Below are positions 7,135 to 14,809 of a stretch of 20,866 nucleotides of DNA, in pieces (the first letter of the stretch is position 1; each line of letters starts with the position of its first letter). Under the pieces are notes generated by a model. The model saw only the letters and a list, made by a program, of their open reading frames with translations, ran no database searches and was not told where the DNA came from. The translations under genes and the position numbers were made by a program. Origin of the DNA: Leadbetterella sp031420365 (lineage in GTDB: Bacteria; Bacteroidota; Bacteroidia; Cytophagales; Spirosomataceae); NCBI GenBank assembly GCA_031420365.1, contig JANOMP010000058.1, forward strand, positions 1 through 20,866, in the 5' to 3' direction.

Positions 7135-7701
7135 ATGAAAATATTAGTTTTAGACAATTACGACTCTTTTGTATATAATTTGGTATATATTTTAAAAGAG
7201 CTAGGAGCGAAAGTAGATGTGATTCGAAACGACAAAATAGCTATTGAAGACGTTAAAAAATACGATAAAATCATGCTTTCTCCTGGACCCGGAATTCCAA
7301 AAGAAGCTGGAATAATGATGGATTTATTAGCAGAATACAAAACTTCTAAAAGTATTTTTGGCGTATGCTTAGGCCATCAAGCCATTGCTGAAGCTTTTGG
7401 AGCTAAACTATTGAATATGGGAGAAGTCCTACATGGTGTTACCTCCCAATGTTTGGTGATAGACAAAAATGAAATTCTTTTTAAAGATATTCCTCCCAAA
7501 TTCGATGTTTGTCGATATCATTCTTGGACTGTTGTTCCTGAAACTATGCCCAATGACCTTAAAATAACCGCTCTAGATTCTAACAGTTTTGTATTAGCCG
7601 AAGCTCATCAACAATTCGATATAAGAGGAGTGCAATTTCACCCAGAAGCCTATTTAACACAATACGGAGTTAAAATGCTTGAGAATTGGATGAAAAATTG
7701 A
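7135..7701 (+). CDS. pabA: glutamine amidotransferase of aminodeoxychorismate/anthranilate synthase (PabA/TrpG type)
   Basis: This encodes 188 aa, the standard length of the free-standing glutaminase subunit. It provides ammonia from glutamine to a chorismate-using synthase in folate (PabA) or tryptophan (TrpG) synthesis. Class I triad: C78 in GVCLGHQA, H169 and E171 in FHPEA. The N-terminal DNYDSFVYNL block and LSPGPGIP at 48-55 are family signatures, and H100 lies in the LHG segment near the synthase interface. No pabB, trpE or other trp gene is adjacent, which fits PabA or a shared amphibolic subunit better than an operon-bound TrpG; that choice is inference. In Bacteroidota pabA often stands alone. 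ATG 7135 gives the canonical MKILVLDNYDSF start. Confidence 0.87.
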   Translation: MKILVLDNYDSFVYNLVYILKELGAKVDVIRNDKIAIEDVKKYDKIMLSPGPGIPKEAGIMMDLLAEYKTSKSIFGVCLGHQAIAEAFGAKLLNMGEVLHGVTSQCLVIDKNEILFKDIPPKFDVCRYHSWTVVPETMPNDLKITALDSNSFVLAEAHQQFDIRGVQFHPEAYLTQYGVKMLENWMKN

Positions 7702-7942
7702 AAAATATTAATATGTGCTTTATTTGAAATAAATTGATATTGAAGAATTCAGTTTAAACGATATAGCTCTTAAGGTGCAAATTCAAGAAAGAACAACTTT
7801 TAATTTTTAGACAATGATTTTTTAAATCTTTAAATCCCCATTAAAATTGAAAACTATTGAAATAGAAAACACTATAAAAATATTAAATATTTTATTTTTG
7901 TAATTTTATTTTAGATACCACGTATAAGATTTATTTAAAATA

Positions 7943-7950
7943 TATATTTG
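7943..7950 (+). promoter_or_regulatory. -7 element (TATATTTG) for the SprT-like gene
   Basis: It matches TAnnTTTG and ends 18 bp before the TTG start at 7969, so the transcript leader would be about a dozen bases. No -33 TTG is found at the normal distance. Confidence 0.4.
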
Positions 7951-7968
7951 TACTATAAATCTTAAAAA

Positions 7969-8640
7969 TTGTTGCTTTTCGGATATTTAAAAAAGAAACC
8001 AATTGCTAAAGTATACACTTCATCTGAAAGATTTAAAGAGATCATTTCGCCCAAAGTTCCTATAGAATCAATAGCTTATTTGGTAAATTTATGGAAAAAT
8101 GAACCTTTTAGTTTCACCATAACAAAATCGAGAAAAACCTGCTTAGGAAATTACACTTTCAAAAATAAGCAGCATTTAATAACAATAAATGGCGATTCAA
8201 ACCAATATTCCTTCTTAATAACACTTGTCCATGAAATTGCTCATCAACATGTCACAATCAAATATAATCCCAAAAGAATTAGGGATATTCTTCCACATGG
8301 TGTAGAATGGAAAAATTGTTTTACGCAACTAATAAGCCCTTTATTAACAAATGAAGTATTCCCAGAAGATATTCTTGAAATTTTAAAATTGCACATGAAA
8401 AACCCCGCAGCTTCTAGTGTTAGAGATTCCAATTTAGTAAAAGTTCTAAATAAATATTCAGAAAAAGAAAATAAAAATTCAATAATTTTAGAAGAATTAC
8501 AAGCAGGTACGTTCTTCTTATTTAATAAACAGATTTACAAAAAGATTGAAGATAGGAGAACAAGGACACTTGTTGAGCTTGCAAAAACAAAAAAAAAATT
8601 CACAATTATTTCACATGCTGAAGTAAATTTAATGGAATAA
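7969..8640 (+). CDS. SprT-like zinc metallopeptidase domain protein
   Basis: This encodes 223 aa. The SprT-like core holds the metal site HEIAH (H88, E89, H92) and the downstream PHGVEWK motif (H110), in the order and spacing of SprT/Spartan family domains. The fold is expected to bind zinc; in eukaryotic Spartan it cleaves proteins crosslinked to DNA, while the role of bacterial SprT proteins is not settled. The C-terminal half (about 170-223, with QAGTFFLFNKQIYKK) has no motif I can name. The start is TTG at 7969 or 7972: a stop codon lies in frame at 7963-7965, no ATG exists near the conserved N-terminus, and the -7 element is just upstream. The gene appears intact. Confidence 0.78.
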   Translation: MLLFGYLKKKPIAKVYTSSERFKEIISPKVPIESIAYLVNLWKNEPFSFTITKSRKTCLGNYTFKNKQHLITINGDSNQYSFLITLVHEIAHQHVTIKYNPKRIRDILPHGVEWKNCFTQLISPLLTNEVFPEDILEILKLHMKNPAASSVRDSNLVKVLNKYSEKENKNSIILEELQAGTFFLFNKQIYKKIEDRRTRTLVELAKTKKKFTIISHAEVNLME

Positions 8641-8843
8641 TTACTCACTATAAACAACTGCATATAGCAAAGCAGGGAATTACCATAACCATTGCCAGCT
8701 TCATTTTTATAATCCACTATTTGCTCCTTTTTTTTCTTTTCTGGTTTTGTCAAATTTTATTTTATTTTATTAATTAAGACTTAATTTATATTTGAATTTA
8801 TTTTTAAATTTCAATCAAATTACTTATTTTCCCTTTTGATAAT

Positions 8844-9527
8844 TTATTGTCTAATTATTCTTCCATCCTCCATTTCAATAGTGCGGGTGGTACGTGATGC
8901 AAAAACTTGGTCGTGTGTAACGATAAGCAAAGTTTGGTGAAACTCAGTAACCAATTGTTGGAAAATTTGGAAAACAATCTCAGTGTTTTTATTGTCTAAA
9001 TTTCCTGTAGGCTCATCACCCATTATTAACAGTGGGTCATTGATTAGTGCTCTAGCTATAGCAACTCGTTGTTTTTCTCCACCTGAAATTTGGTAAGCTT
9101 TTTTCAATGCAAGTTTTTCAATATCTAATTTTTTTAATTTTTCCATAGCATGATATTCCACTTCTTTTTCTGTGTATTTACCTAGTTTTAAGCCCGGTAA
9201 CATTACGTTTCTTAAAACCGAAAACTCGTTGAGTAAATAATGAAATTGAAATACGAAACCAATTTTTTCATTACGAATATTTGCCAAAAAGTGTTCTTTT
9301 TTACCAGACATGCTTTCCCCATCTATCAATAATTCGCCTTCGTATGCTGTATCCATGGTGGATAGAATATACAATAAAGTTGATTTTCCACAACCTGACT
9401 TTCCTATAATTGAGCCAAATTCTCCTTTTTTTATGGAGAAATTGATATCTTTTAAAATGGGAATTGTAACAGGATCATGAAAGCTTTTGTAAATAGATTT
9501 AGCTTGAAGAACAATTTGATTTTCCAT
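8844..9527 (-). CDS. ABC transporter ATP-binding protein (LolD/MacB type)
   Basis: This encodes 227 aa, a normal length for a stand-alone LolD/MacB-class ATPase. It has Walker A GKSGCGKST (42-50), Q-loop Q94, ABC signature ISGGEKQR (147-154), Walker B LLIMGDE (166-172) with catalytic E172, and H-loop H205. It hydrolyses ATP at the inner membrane to drive the FtsX-type permease encoded just before it; the two are 2 bp apart. This class does mechanotransmission rather than pumping through the membrane, moving lipoproteins, peptides or antibiotics from the periplasmic side. It is the last gene of the three-gene - strand operon. Confidence 0.92.
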   Translation of the reverse strand: MENQIVLQAKSIYKSFHDPVTIPILKDINFSIKKGEFGSIIGKSGCGKSTLLYILSTMDTAYEGELLIDGESMSGKKEHFLANIRNEKIGFVFQFHYLLNEFSVLRNVMLPGLKLGKYTEKEVEYHAMEKLKKLDIEKLALKKAYQISGGEKQRVAIARALINDPLLIMGDEPTGNLDNKNTEIVFQIFQQLVTEFHQTLLIVTHDQVFASRTTRTIEMEDGRIIRQ

Positions 9528-9529
9528 AA

Positions 9530-10789
9530 TTATTTCCCTCTTATTATATCTACTGGGTCAATTTTACTTGCTTTTTTTGCAGGAAAAAAACCAGCAAAAT
9601 AAGTGGTAATGATAGAAAAACTCATGCCAATAAGATAAAATTTTGGGTTATAATTGATTGGGTAGGTTGTAATTGTTGGCATAGCGGCGGTATTAAAAGG
9701 GATTTGGTCAATTATAGAGGAAAGTATAAAGCCTGAAAGTAAGCCTACTACTCCGCCAAAAAAGCCAATACTGAGAGCAATTAACATAAATATTTTATTT
9801 ACATCTTTTCCAGAAAAACCCGTAGCTTTTAGTATGGCAATGCTGTCCATTTTTTCATAAATCATCATGTTCAATATATTATAAATGCCAAATCCTGCTA
9901 CTATAAGAAGTGTTATTCCTACTGCATATGAAATTAAGGTACGAACTGAACTGGATGTTTCAAATTGTGAGTTTGCGGTTTGTATATCTTCTGCATCACT
10001 ATTAAAAATATGTGAATATTCTTTACTAAGCATGGGTGCCAATGTCATGTCTTTTAATTTTACTTGAATATCAGTGATATATTTATTGCTTTTTCCAAGT
10101 AACTTTTGAGTTGTTTTTAGTGAGGCGTAACTTTGTATTTTATCTACTTCCAAAATTCCAGACTGAAATATGCCCACTACTTTTAAAGGAAATCTATTTC
10201 CACTAGGTGTACTAAGGTGGATTACATCACCAATTTCAGTTAGCATTTTATCAGCAGCACCTTTTCCTAAAATAATGCTATTTGGTATATTTGTCAAATC
10301 CATGAAAGAGCCCTCACGCATATAATCTTGAAAGTAAAAAAGCTTGCTTTCAGCCTCAACATCAATGCCATTTATCACTCCTGTAATATCAATAGCACCA
10401 ACATTATAAAATACTTGAGCGGTCATTTTTGGAGAAATACCTAAAACTCTAAAATCTTTTCGGAGTGTTTCCATGATTTTTGCATTATCAAAAATTTCTG
10501 TACTATTTCCGTTTGGTTTTATCGATCTTATAAAATTATGGTTAGTTTTATTATCGTTTGAAGCATTGATGGGCTGTTTTTTATTGGCTTTTATCTCGTT
10601 AAAAATTCTTATATGTGGTGTCCTATTCATCACTAAACTATCCAGTAAATCATTGAGGCCATTCATAAAACCAAGTAATGCTATAAACATCGTAATACTG
10701 AAAGTTACGCCGACTGCTGCTATTAATGTTTGTTTCCAGCGTGCAATCAAAAGCGACCTCGCAATACTAATTATTAGATAGTTTTTCAT
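9530..10789 (-). CDS. FtsX-type ABC permease (LolC/E- or MacB-like)
   Basis: This encodes 419 aa with the four-helix layout of the type VII ABC superfamily: one helix at about 20-45, a periplasmic domain of about 240 residues, then three helices near 285-310, 335-360 and 387-408. The conserved FtsX block is ILNMMIYEKMDSIAILKATGFSGKDV, split about the cytoplasmic loop, and the end FFPAKKASKIDPVDIIRGK is the standard C-terminal signature. It is the membrane partner of the downstream ATPase. Its ATG overlaps the adaptor gene's stop (ATGA), indicating coupled translation. With a lipoprotein adaptor upstream, a MacAB-like export system fits better than a Lol system. Confidence 0.88.
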   Translation of the reverse strand: MKNYLIISIARSLLIARWKQTLIAAVGVTFSITMFIALLGFMNGLNDLLDSLVMNRTPHIRIFNEIKANKKQPINASNDNKTNHNFIRSIKPNGNSTEIFDNAKIMETLRKDFRVLGISPKMTAQVFYNVGAIDITGVINGIDVEAESKLFYFQDYMREGSFMDLTNIPNSIILGKGAADKMLTEIGDVIHLSTPSGNRFPLKVVGIFQSGILEVDKIQSYASLKTTQKLLGKSNKYITDIQVKLKDMTLAPMLSKEYSHIFNSDAEDIQTANSQFETSSSVRTLISYAVGITLLIVAGFGIYNILNMMIYEKMDSIAILKATGFSGKDVNKIFMLIALSIGFFGGVVGLLSGFILSSIIDQIPFNTAAMPTITTYPINYNPKFYLIGMSFSIITTYFAGFFPAKKASKIDPVDIIRGK

Positions 10790-11889
10790 TTTAATGGTTT
10801 TAGAATTATATCCTTAACTTTTAAACCCGACAATATTTCTGCAGTTTCATAATCTTTTAGCCCTGTTTGAACTTTTATCTTTTCATTATTTTCGTTTAAA
10901 ACATACGAGTCATCAATCAAATAATTTCGTGGAATGGTTAAGGTTTTTTCTTTTGTCATAATAACTATATTTGCTTCTACCGTAAGATTAGGATACAGTA
11001 CTTTTGGTTTTTTTAGGAAACTTGCTTTTACTATAAATGTCCTAGTTTTTTCATTCATTATAGGTTCAATAATCTCTACTTTTGCTTCGAAAACTTCTCC
11101 TTTATAACTATCCAAGCTAACAAATATTTTTTGACCAACAACTATCCTAACCACATCATTTTCATCTACTTGTAATTCTAATAGGAAGTCATCGGCATCT
11201 CCAATCAAGGCCACTGAGTTAAGTGGATTTACCATTTCACCTTTTTCCTTCAATAAATTATATATTCTCCCATCATATTCACTTTTAAGAAAATAATCGG
11301 ATTCTAAAGTACGATTAATTGCCAACAATTTCTTTGATTGAGCTGATGCAAAATTGATTTGACGTTTCAATTCTTTATATTTAATAATTGCAGATTGGTA
11401 GGCAATTTTAGAACTTAAAAAAGCTAATTCTCTTTGCTCCAGTTCCACTTTTGTGCCCACCTGTTGGCTCCAAAGGTTAAGTTGCCTTTGCCATAGCAAG
11501 GAATCATTCTTTAATTTTTTGTGAGCAATATCCACTGCAATACCTAGGTCATAGATTTTATCGGAATTGGCATTATAATCTGTATTTTTAACTGTAAGAA
11601 CAGCATTTTCACTATTTATTTGACCACTTAAATTTGCAATTTTTAGGATTATTTGCCCTTTTTTTATTAAATCCCCTTCTTTTACGAACAATTGTTCTAT
11701 AATACCATTTACTTTTGAAAATACTTGATATTGATTTTTACTTTTTACAATACCCGATGCATATACTGATTCCGTAATATCCTTTAATTCAACTGAAGTT
11801 TGCTCTGGCTTGGATTTACAGCTGAGAATTGTAGAAGAAAATACGAAAAACAAAATTTTTAAGGTCATTTGTATATATATAAATTGCAT
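10786..11889 (-). CDS. periplasmic adaptor (membrane fusion protein), probable lipoprotein
   Basis: This encodes 367 aa at most. A hydrophobic N-terminus ends in ILSC (C24), a lipobox-like site, so the mature protein is probably a lipoprotein; the real start may be M8. Residues about 45-85 (SGIVKS...VNGIIEQLFVKEGDLIKKGQ) are the first half of the biotinyl-like hybrid barrel. A helical hairpin lies at about 90-200, then the second half barrel (YDGRIYNLLKEKGEMV) and a beta-barrel with EVKVEII-type strands. The MFP role is to link an inner-membrane exporter to an outer-membrane TolC-type channel; no channel gene is present here. A MITE-like element lies 34 bp upstream and may have separated the gene from its original promoter. 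Confidence 0.82.
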   Translation of the reverse strand: MQFIYIQMTLKILFFVFSSTILSCKSKPEQTSVELKDITESVYASGIVKSKNQYQVFSKVNGIIEQLFVKEGDLIKKGQIILKIANLSGQINSENAVLTVKNTDYNANSDKIYDLGIAVDIAHKKLKNDSLLWQRQLNLWSQQVGTKVELEQRELAFLSSKIAYQSAIIKYKELKRQINFASAQSKKLLAINRTLESDYFLKSEYDGRIYNLLKEKGEMVNPLNSVALIGDADDFLLELQVDENDVVRIVVGQKIFVSLDSYKGEVFEAKVEIIEPIMNEKTRTFIVKASFLKKPKVLYPNLTVEANIVIMTKEKTLTIPRNYLIDDSYVLNENNEKIKVQTGLKDYETAEILSGLKVKDIILKPLK

Positions 11890-11914
11890 TCATTTTTTTT
11901 ATTTTAACTTTCAA

Positions 11915-11923
11915 TATAAAAAT
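11915..11923 (+). repeat. left target-site duplication TATAAAAAT of the MITE-like element
   Basis: TATAAAAAT is repeated exactly at 12221-12229, directly abutting the inverted ends of the element at 11924-12220. Nine-base duplications are typical of several transposase families, including IS1 and IS4. Confidence 0.75.
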
Positions 11924-12220
11924 TACTGGCATCCGACTAAATTTAAAATTTATTAAAAATCCTAATCAAATGACTATTCAATCGGGTCGCCGAATCGGGC
12001 CTATTTTTCTGGTTTTTAAAAAAGACCCCCTCCGTTTTATTCTTTGTGTATACTGCGGACGGCCTTACTTTTGCGTTTCGACGCACCGCAGGTATGCCTG
12101 TCCAATCGAAAAAAGAATCGGAGTGGCACAACCCACCAAAAAAACATTCACAAATCGGTACGCCCTTTAGCTTTGCAATAAGAATTTCATTTTGTTTTTA
12201 TTTTTTCTCGGATGCCAGTA
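11924..12220. mobile_element. MITE-like non-autonomous element, 297 bp
   Basis: The ends are perfect 13-bp inverted repeats: TACTGGCATCCGA at 11924-11936 and TCGGATGCCAGTA at 12208-12220. They are bracketed by identical 9-bp direct repeats TATAAAAAT. The interior (about 11975-12170) is visibly richer in G and C than anything around it. It has no transposase: the two overlapping open frames (66 aa on +, 62 aa on -) have no domain I recognise, and being mutual antisense at least one must be spurious. It inserted between the AI-2E-type gene and the adaptor-permease-ATPase operon, 34 bp from the adaptor's start codon. The transposase family that mobilises it is unknown. Confidence 0.75.
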
Positions 12221-12453
12221 TATAAAAATCAGTAAGATGTATTTTTCTGTAATATAATACAAACTTATTTTTTACAATTTACTTTCTCTCTATATTTTTC
12301 TCTTAAGTTAATAATTTTAAGTTTTAAAATTGTAGAAATATTAATAAAAAAATTTCACATTTTAGTCAGAAAATTTAATGAATTTTAGTTAATTCATGAT
12401 AGGACTATAAAAAATTTTATCTATTTGTTTGGGTAACTTATTTAATTGTATTT
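12221..12453. other. AT-rich intergenic stretch beginning with the right target duplication
   Basis: 12221-12229 is the second copy of TATAAAAAT. Beyond it I see no gene, no clear promoter and no strong hairpin. Any original promoter of the adaptor operon would lie in this stretch, now displaced 297 bp by the insertion. Confidence 0.4.
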
Positions 12454-13533
12454 TTAAGATGAATAATGAATAGTTTTTTCTTCATTCTCTTTTCCATTTC
12501 CTAAAAGAACTGCCAAGGCTTTTAGATTTTCAGTTCGGTCGGCTATAAGTTTTAGAATACTTGCAAATGGAATAAATAATATCATTCCAGCGGTACCCCA
12601 GATTATCCCACCCACTAATATCATAATAATTATAGCTAATGTATTAATTCTCAATCTATTACCTACTGCTTTAGGAAAAATTACATTGGCTTCTAAAACT
12701 TGTACAATGCCAAAAATAAGTATTACACCTACCGGATGCCAGATGGAATTGTAAGTAAGCCAAGCTACTGAAATGGGTAAAAGCGAAGAAATAATAATAC
12801 CGACATAAGGAATAAAAGTGAGTATTGAAGCAATAAAGCCAAACAAAAATGGGTGTGGAATTCCTAGTATCCAAAGGCCAAGACTATTTAAAATACCAAC
12901 TATCAAATAAACTATCAGCATGCCTTTAATAAAATTATAATAGGAATGAATAGTTTCAATTAATATTTCATGTATCATTTGACGTTTTTCGGAAGGAAAT
13001 AAATAGTATAATGTATTGGTCAGGAGGTTACTATGAAACAGAATAAGAGCTGAAAATATTGGAATTAATATCAAATTTAAAAAAGAAGAGCTAAGTGCAC
13101 TAAATGTATTTTGAAAAAATGGAACTATTTGATTAGTAGAATATTTTGTAATATTTTTAAATAATTCCTTCTGACGTTCTAGGCTTAAACCTAAGTTTTT
13201 TAACAAAGAAATTTCAATGCTTTTTTGGAGATCAATTAATTTTTGGCCTAAGGTTGTCCATTCATTACTAAAATTAATTAGCTGGAGATATAGCAAATAT
13301 GAAAGGAAAAATAATAATAATGTAAGTAAAGTGAGGGAAATGAATATACTTCCAGTCTTTCCTAATCCTTTATTTATTAACCACTTACAAATAGGATATA
13401 GAATAAAGCTTATCAAAAGTGCAAAGCTTAAAGGAATAAAAAGAGATTTTCCAAGGTACAAAATGCACATAACAAAAAATATTATTTGTATATATCTTGA
13501 AAAATTAGTTAACGAAACATTATTTTCTTTCAT
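12454..13533 (-). CDS. AI-2E family transporter (PerM/UPF0118-like membrane protein)
   Basis: This encodes 359 aa, normal for the family. Paired helices lie near the N-terminus (about 14-47), a third at about 60-85, a polar region at about 90-145, and a cluster of helices from about 150 to 335. The signature ILGIPHPFLFGFIASILTFIPYVG, split over about 223-246, is diagnostic of this family, as is the NTLAIIIMILVGGIIWG segment near the end. Members are inner-membrane proteins. Some have been linked to autoinducer-2 export and others to Na+/H+ antiport, so the substrate is open. It stands alone on the - strand and diverges from the Hsp20 gene. Confidence 0.87.
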   Translation of the reverse strand: MKENNVSLTNFSRYIQIIFFVMCILYLGKSLFIPLSFALLISFILYPICKWLINKGLGKTGSIFISLTLLTLLLFFLSYLLYLQLINFSNEWTTLGQKLIDLQKSIEISLLKNLGLSLERQKELFKNITKYSTNQIVPFFQNTFSALSSSFLNLILIPIFSALILFHSNLLTNTLYYLFPSEKRQMIHEILIETIHSYYNFIKGMLIVYLIVGILNSLGLWILGIPHPFLFGFIASILTFIPYVGIIISSLLPISVAWLTYNSIWHPVGVILIFGIVQVLEANVIFPKAVGNRLRINTLAIIIMILVGGIIWGTAGMILFIPFASILKLIADRTENLKALAVLLGNGKENEEKTIHYSS

Positions 13534-13679
13534 TCTTTTTTACTTGCAAGATTGAATAAAAATAGAATTTTTAAAATGATTATTATAAGTCAATTAACTA
13601 ACTTTTGTCATTTTTAAAAACGTAAGAAATTTTAGTTTTTTCTTTGATAATTGTCATATTTTCTTTGAATTGTTGATTT

Positions 13680-13687
13680 TAGCTTTG
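13680..13687 (+). promoter_or_regulatory. -7 element (TAGCTTTG) for the small heat-shock gene
   Basis: TAGCTTTG matches TAnnTTTG and is 41 bp upstream of the Hsp20 ATG. A -33 motif at proper spacing is not clear. I see no CIRCE-type inverted repeat, so a heat-shock operator cannot be claimed. Confidence 0.45.
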
Positions 13688-13728
13688 ATGTATAATAAAT
13701 TATTTAACATTTAAATTTTATAGATATT

Positions 13729-14175
13729 ATGGAAACGCAAGGATTAACTCGCTCAAAACAAAATCTTCCATTGGAATTCAATGATTTTTTTAAACCATGG
13801 AATGAATGGTTTATTAATGACACTATTTTAACACGTGCCATAAGTGTACCAGCAGTAAATATTACAGAGCATAAATCCGAATATAACGTCTCATTAGCTG
13901 TCCCTGGCATGAAAAAAAGTGATTTTAAAATAGATATTGAAGACAATATGCTCACTATTACTAGTGAAAAAGAGGAAAATAAAGAAGAAAAAGATAAAAA
14001 ATTTACCAGAAAAGAATATAGTTATTCCTCTTTTTCTAGAAGTTTTTCATTACCAGAAAATATTAGAATAAATGATATAGGGGCAAAATATGAAGATGGT
14101 GTTCTTAGCATTACTTTACCTAAAAAGGTAGCGTCTGATAAAAATAAACATAAGTCAAAAGTTGTAATAAAATGA
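13729..14175 (+). CDS. small heat-shock protein (Hsp20/alpha-crystallin family)
   Basis: This encodes 148 aa, the normal bacterial sHSP length. A short N-terminal arm (1-40) is followed by an alpha-crystallin domain at about 43-137 with PAVNITEHKSEYNVSLAVPG, LTITSEKE and the hallmark YEDGVLSITLPKK (about 124-136). The C-terminal tail ends KSKVVIK, where V-V-I may serve as the IxI-type motif that docks subunits into oligomers. sHSPs hold unfolding proteins in the cytoplasm without ATP. The gene is a single unit with a candidate -7 element at 13680 and diverges from the AI-2E-type gene. Confidence 0.93.
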   Translation: METQGLTRSKQNLPLEFNDFFKPWNEWFINDTILTRAISVPAVNITEHKSEYNVSLAVPGMKKSDFKIDIEDNMLTITSEKEENKEEKDKKFTRKEYSYSSFSRSFSLPENIRINDIGAKYEDGVLSITLPKKVASDKNKHKSKVVIK

Positions 14176-14289
14176 AAATAAAATTTTAAAAAAACAATAC
14201 TTAATTCAATTTTATTAGAAGTAGAAATAATTTTAAGGTTTTTTTGCCGGATAATAACAAAGAAATGCCAGTGAATTGGCTTTTAATAG

Positions 14290-14748
14290 TTTAAAAAGAA
14301 AGCAGCTCATTATTCAAAAATTGTAAAATTGAATGGTGAATTAGTATATTTGTCTGGGACAAAAACAGTTACCAGAGCAAATGGAGTTGAATTATTGATT
14401 TTGATCTCTTTTGACAGACCAAAGGAGTCTTTTGAATATTATACACTTAGATGGCAAATTGAAACCCTATTTAAATCACTAAAAAGTATTGGTTTTAACA
14501 TTGAAGACACCCATATTACAGTATTAGAAATGTTAGATAGATTAATTCAATTGGTAATGATAGCGTTTACATGGTGCTACTTAGTAAGAGATCAAATCGA
14601 TAAAACATTTAAAGAAATAAAAATTAAAACCCATGGCCGAAGAGCGTTAAGTGTAATAAAATATGGGCTAGATTATATCTCAAGGTATTTATTATCAGGA
14701 GTTAACAAATATGAAATAAATATATACGATTTTTTGTCATGTACTTAA
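14290..14748 (+). pseudogene. C-terminal fragment of an IS4-type transposase
   Basis: The frame is open from a stop at 14287-14289 to TAA at 14746-14748. The clearest part is LSGTKT...ELLILISFDRPKESFEYYTLRWQIETLFKSLKS, cut here for length. Y38, R41, E45 and K52 (counted from TTG 14329) fit the Y-(2)-R-(3)-E-(6)-K signature of IS4-family DDE transposases, and GFNIEDTHIT follows as in relatives. The catalytic glutamate is present, but the domain carrying the two catalytic aspartates and the N-terminus is missing. No ATG starts the fragment. I found no inverted repeats delimiting the element. It ends about 60 bp before the araA relic, so the original ara promoter is likely gone. Confidence 0.78.
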
Positions 14749-14809
14749 AAATTATTGCCTAGGTTCAAGAATTAATTGCAACAATTAAATTTCTTTTTGG
14801 AAAGAATAC

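Noticed and set aside
7739..7810. Short stop-free stretch reading IEEFSLNDIALKVQIQE between pabA and the SprT-like gene
   Set aside because: It has coding-like composition but no start codon and only about 26 codons; too little to call a gene relic.
8535..8753. 72-codon open frame on the - strand running from 8753 into the SprT-like gene
   Set aside because: It starts at a non-ATG codon, its second half is antisense to the well-supported SprT-like gene, and no family was recognised.
11943..12170. Two overlapping open frames (62 aa on -, 66 aa on +) inside the MITE-like element
   Set aside because: They are mutual antisense, without recognised domains or start signals. The higher GC content of the element alone lengthens chance open frames.
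14265..14272. ATGCCAGT near the IS4-type relic, shared with the end of the MITE-like element
   Set aside because: An eight-base match without the rest of the 13-bp end is expected by chance and does not link the two elements.
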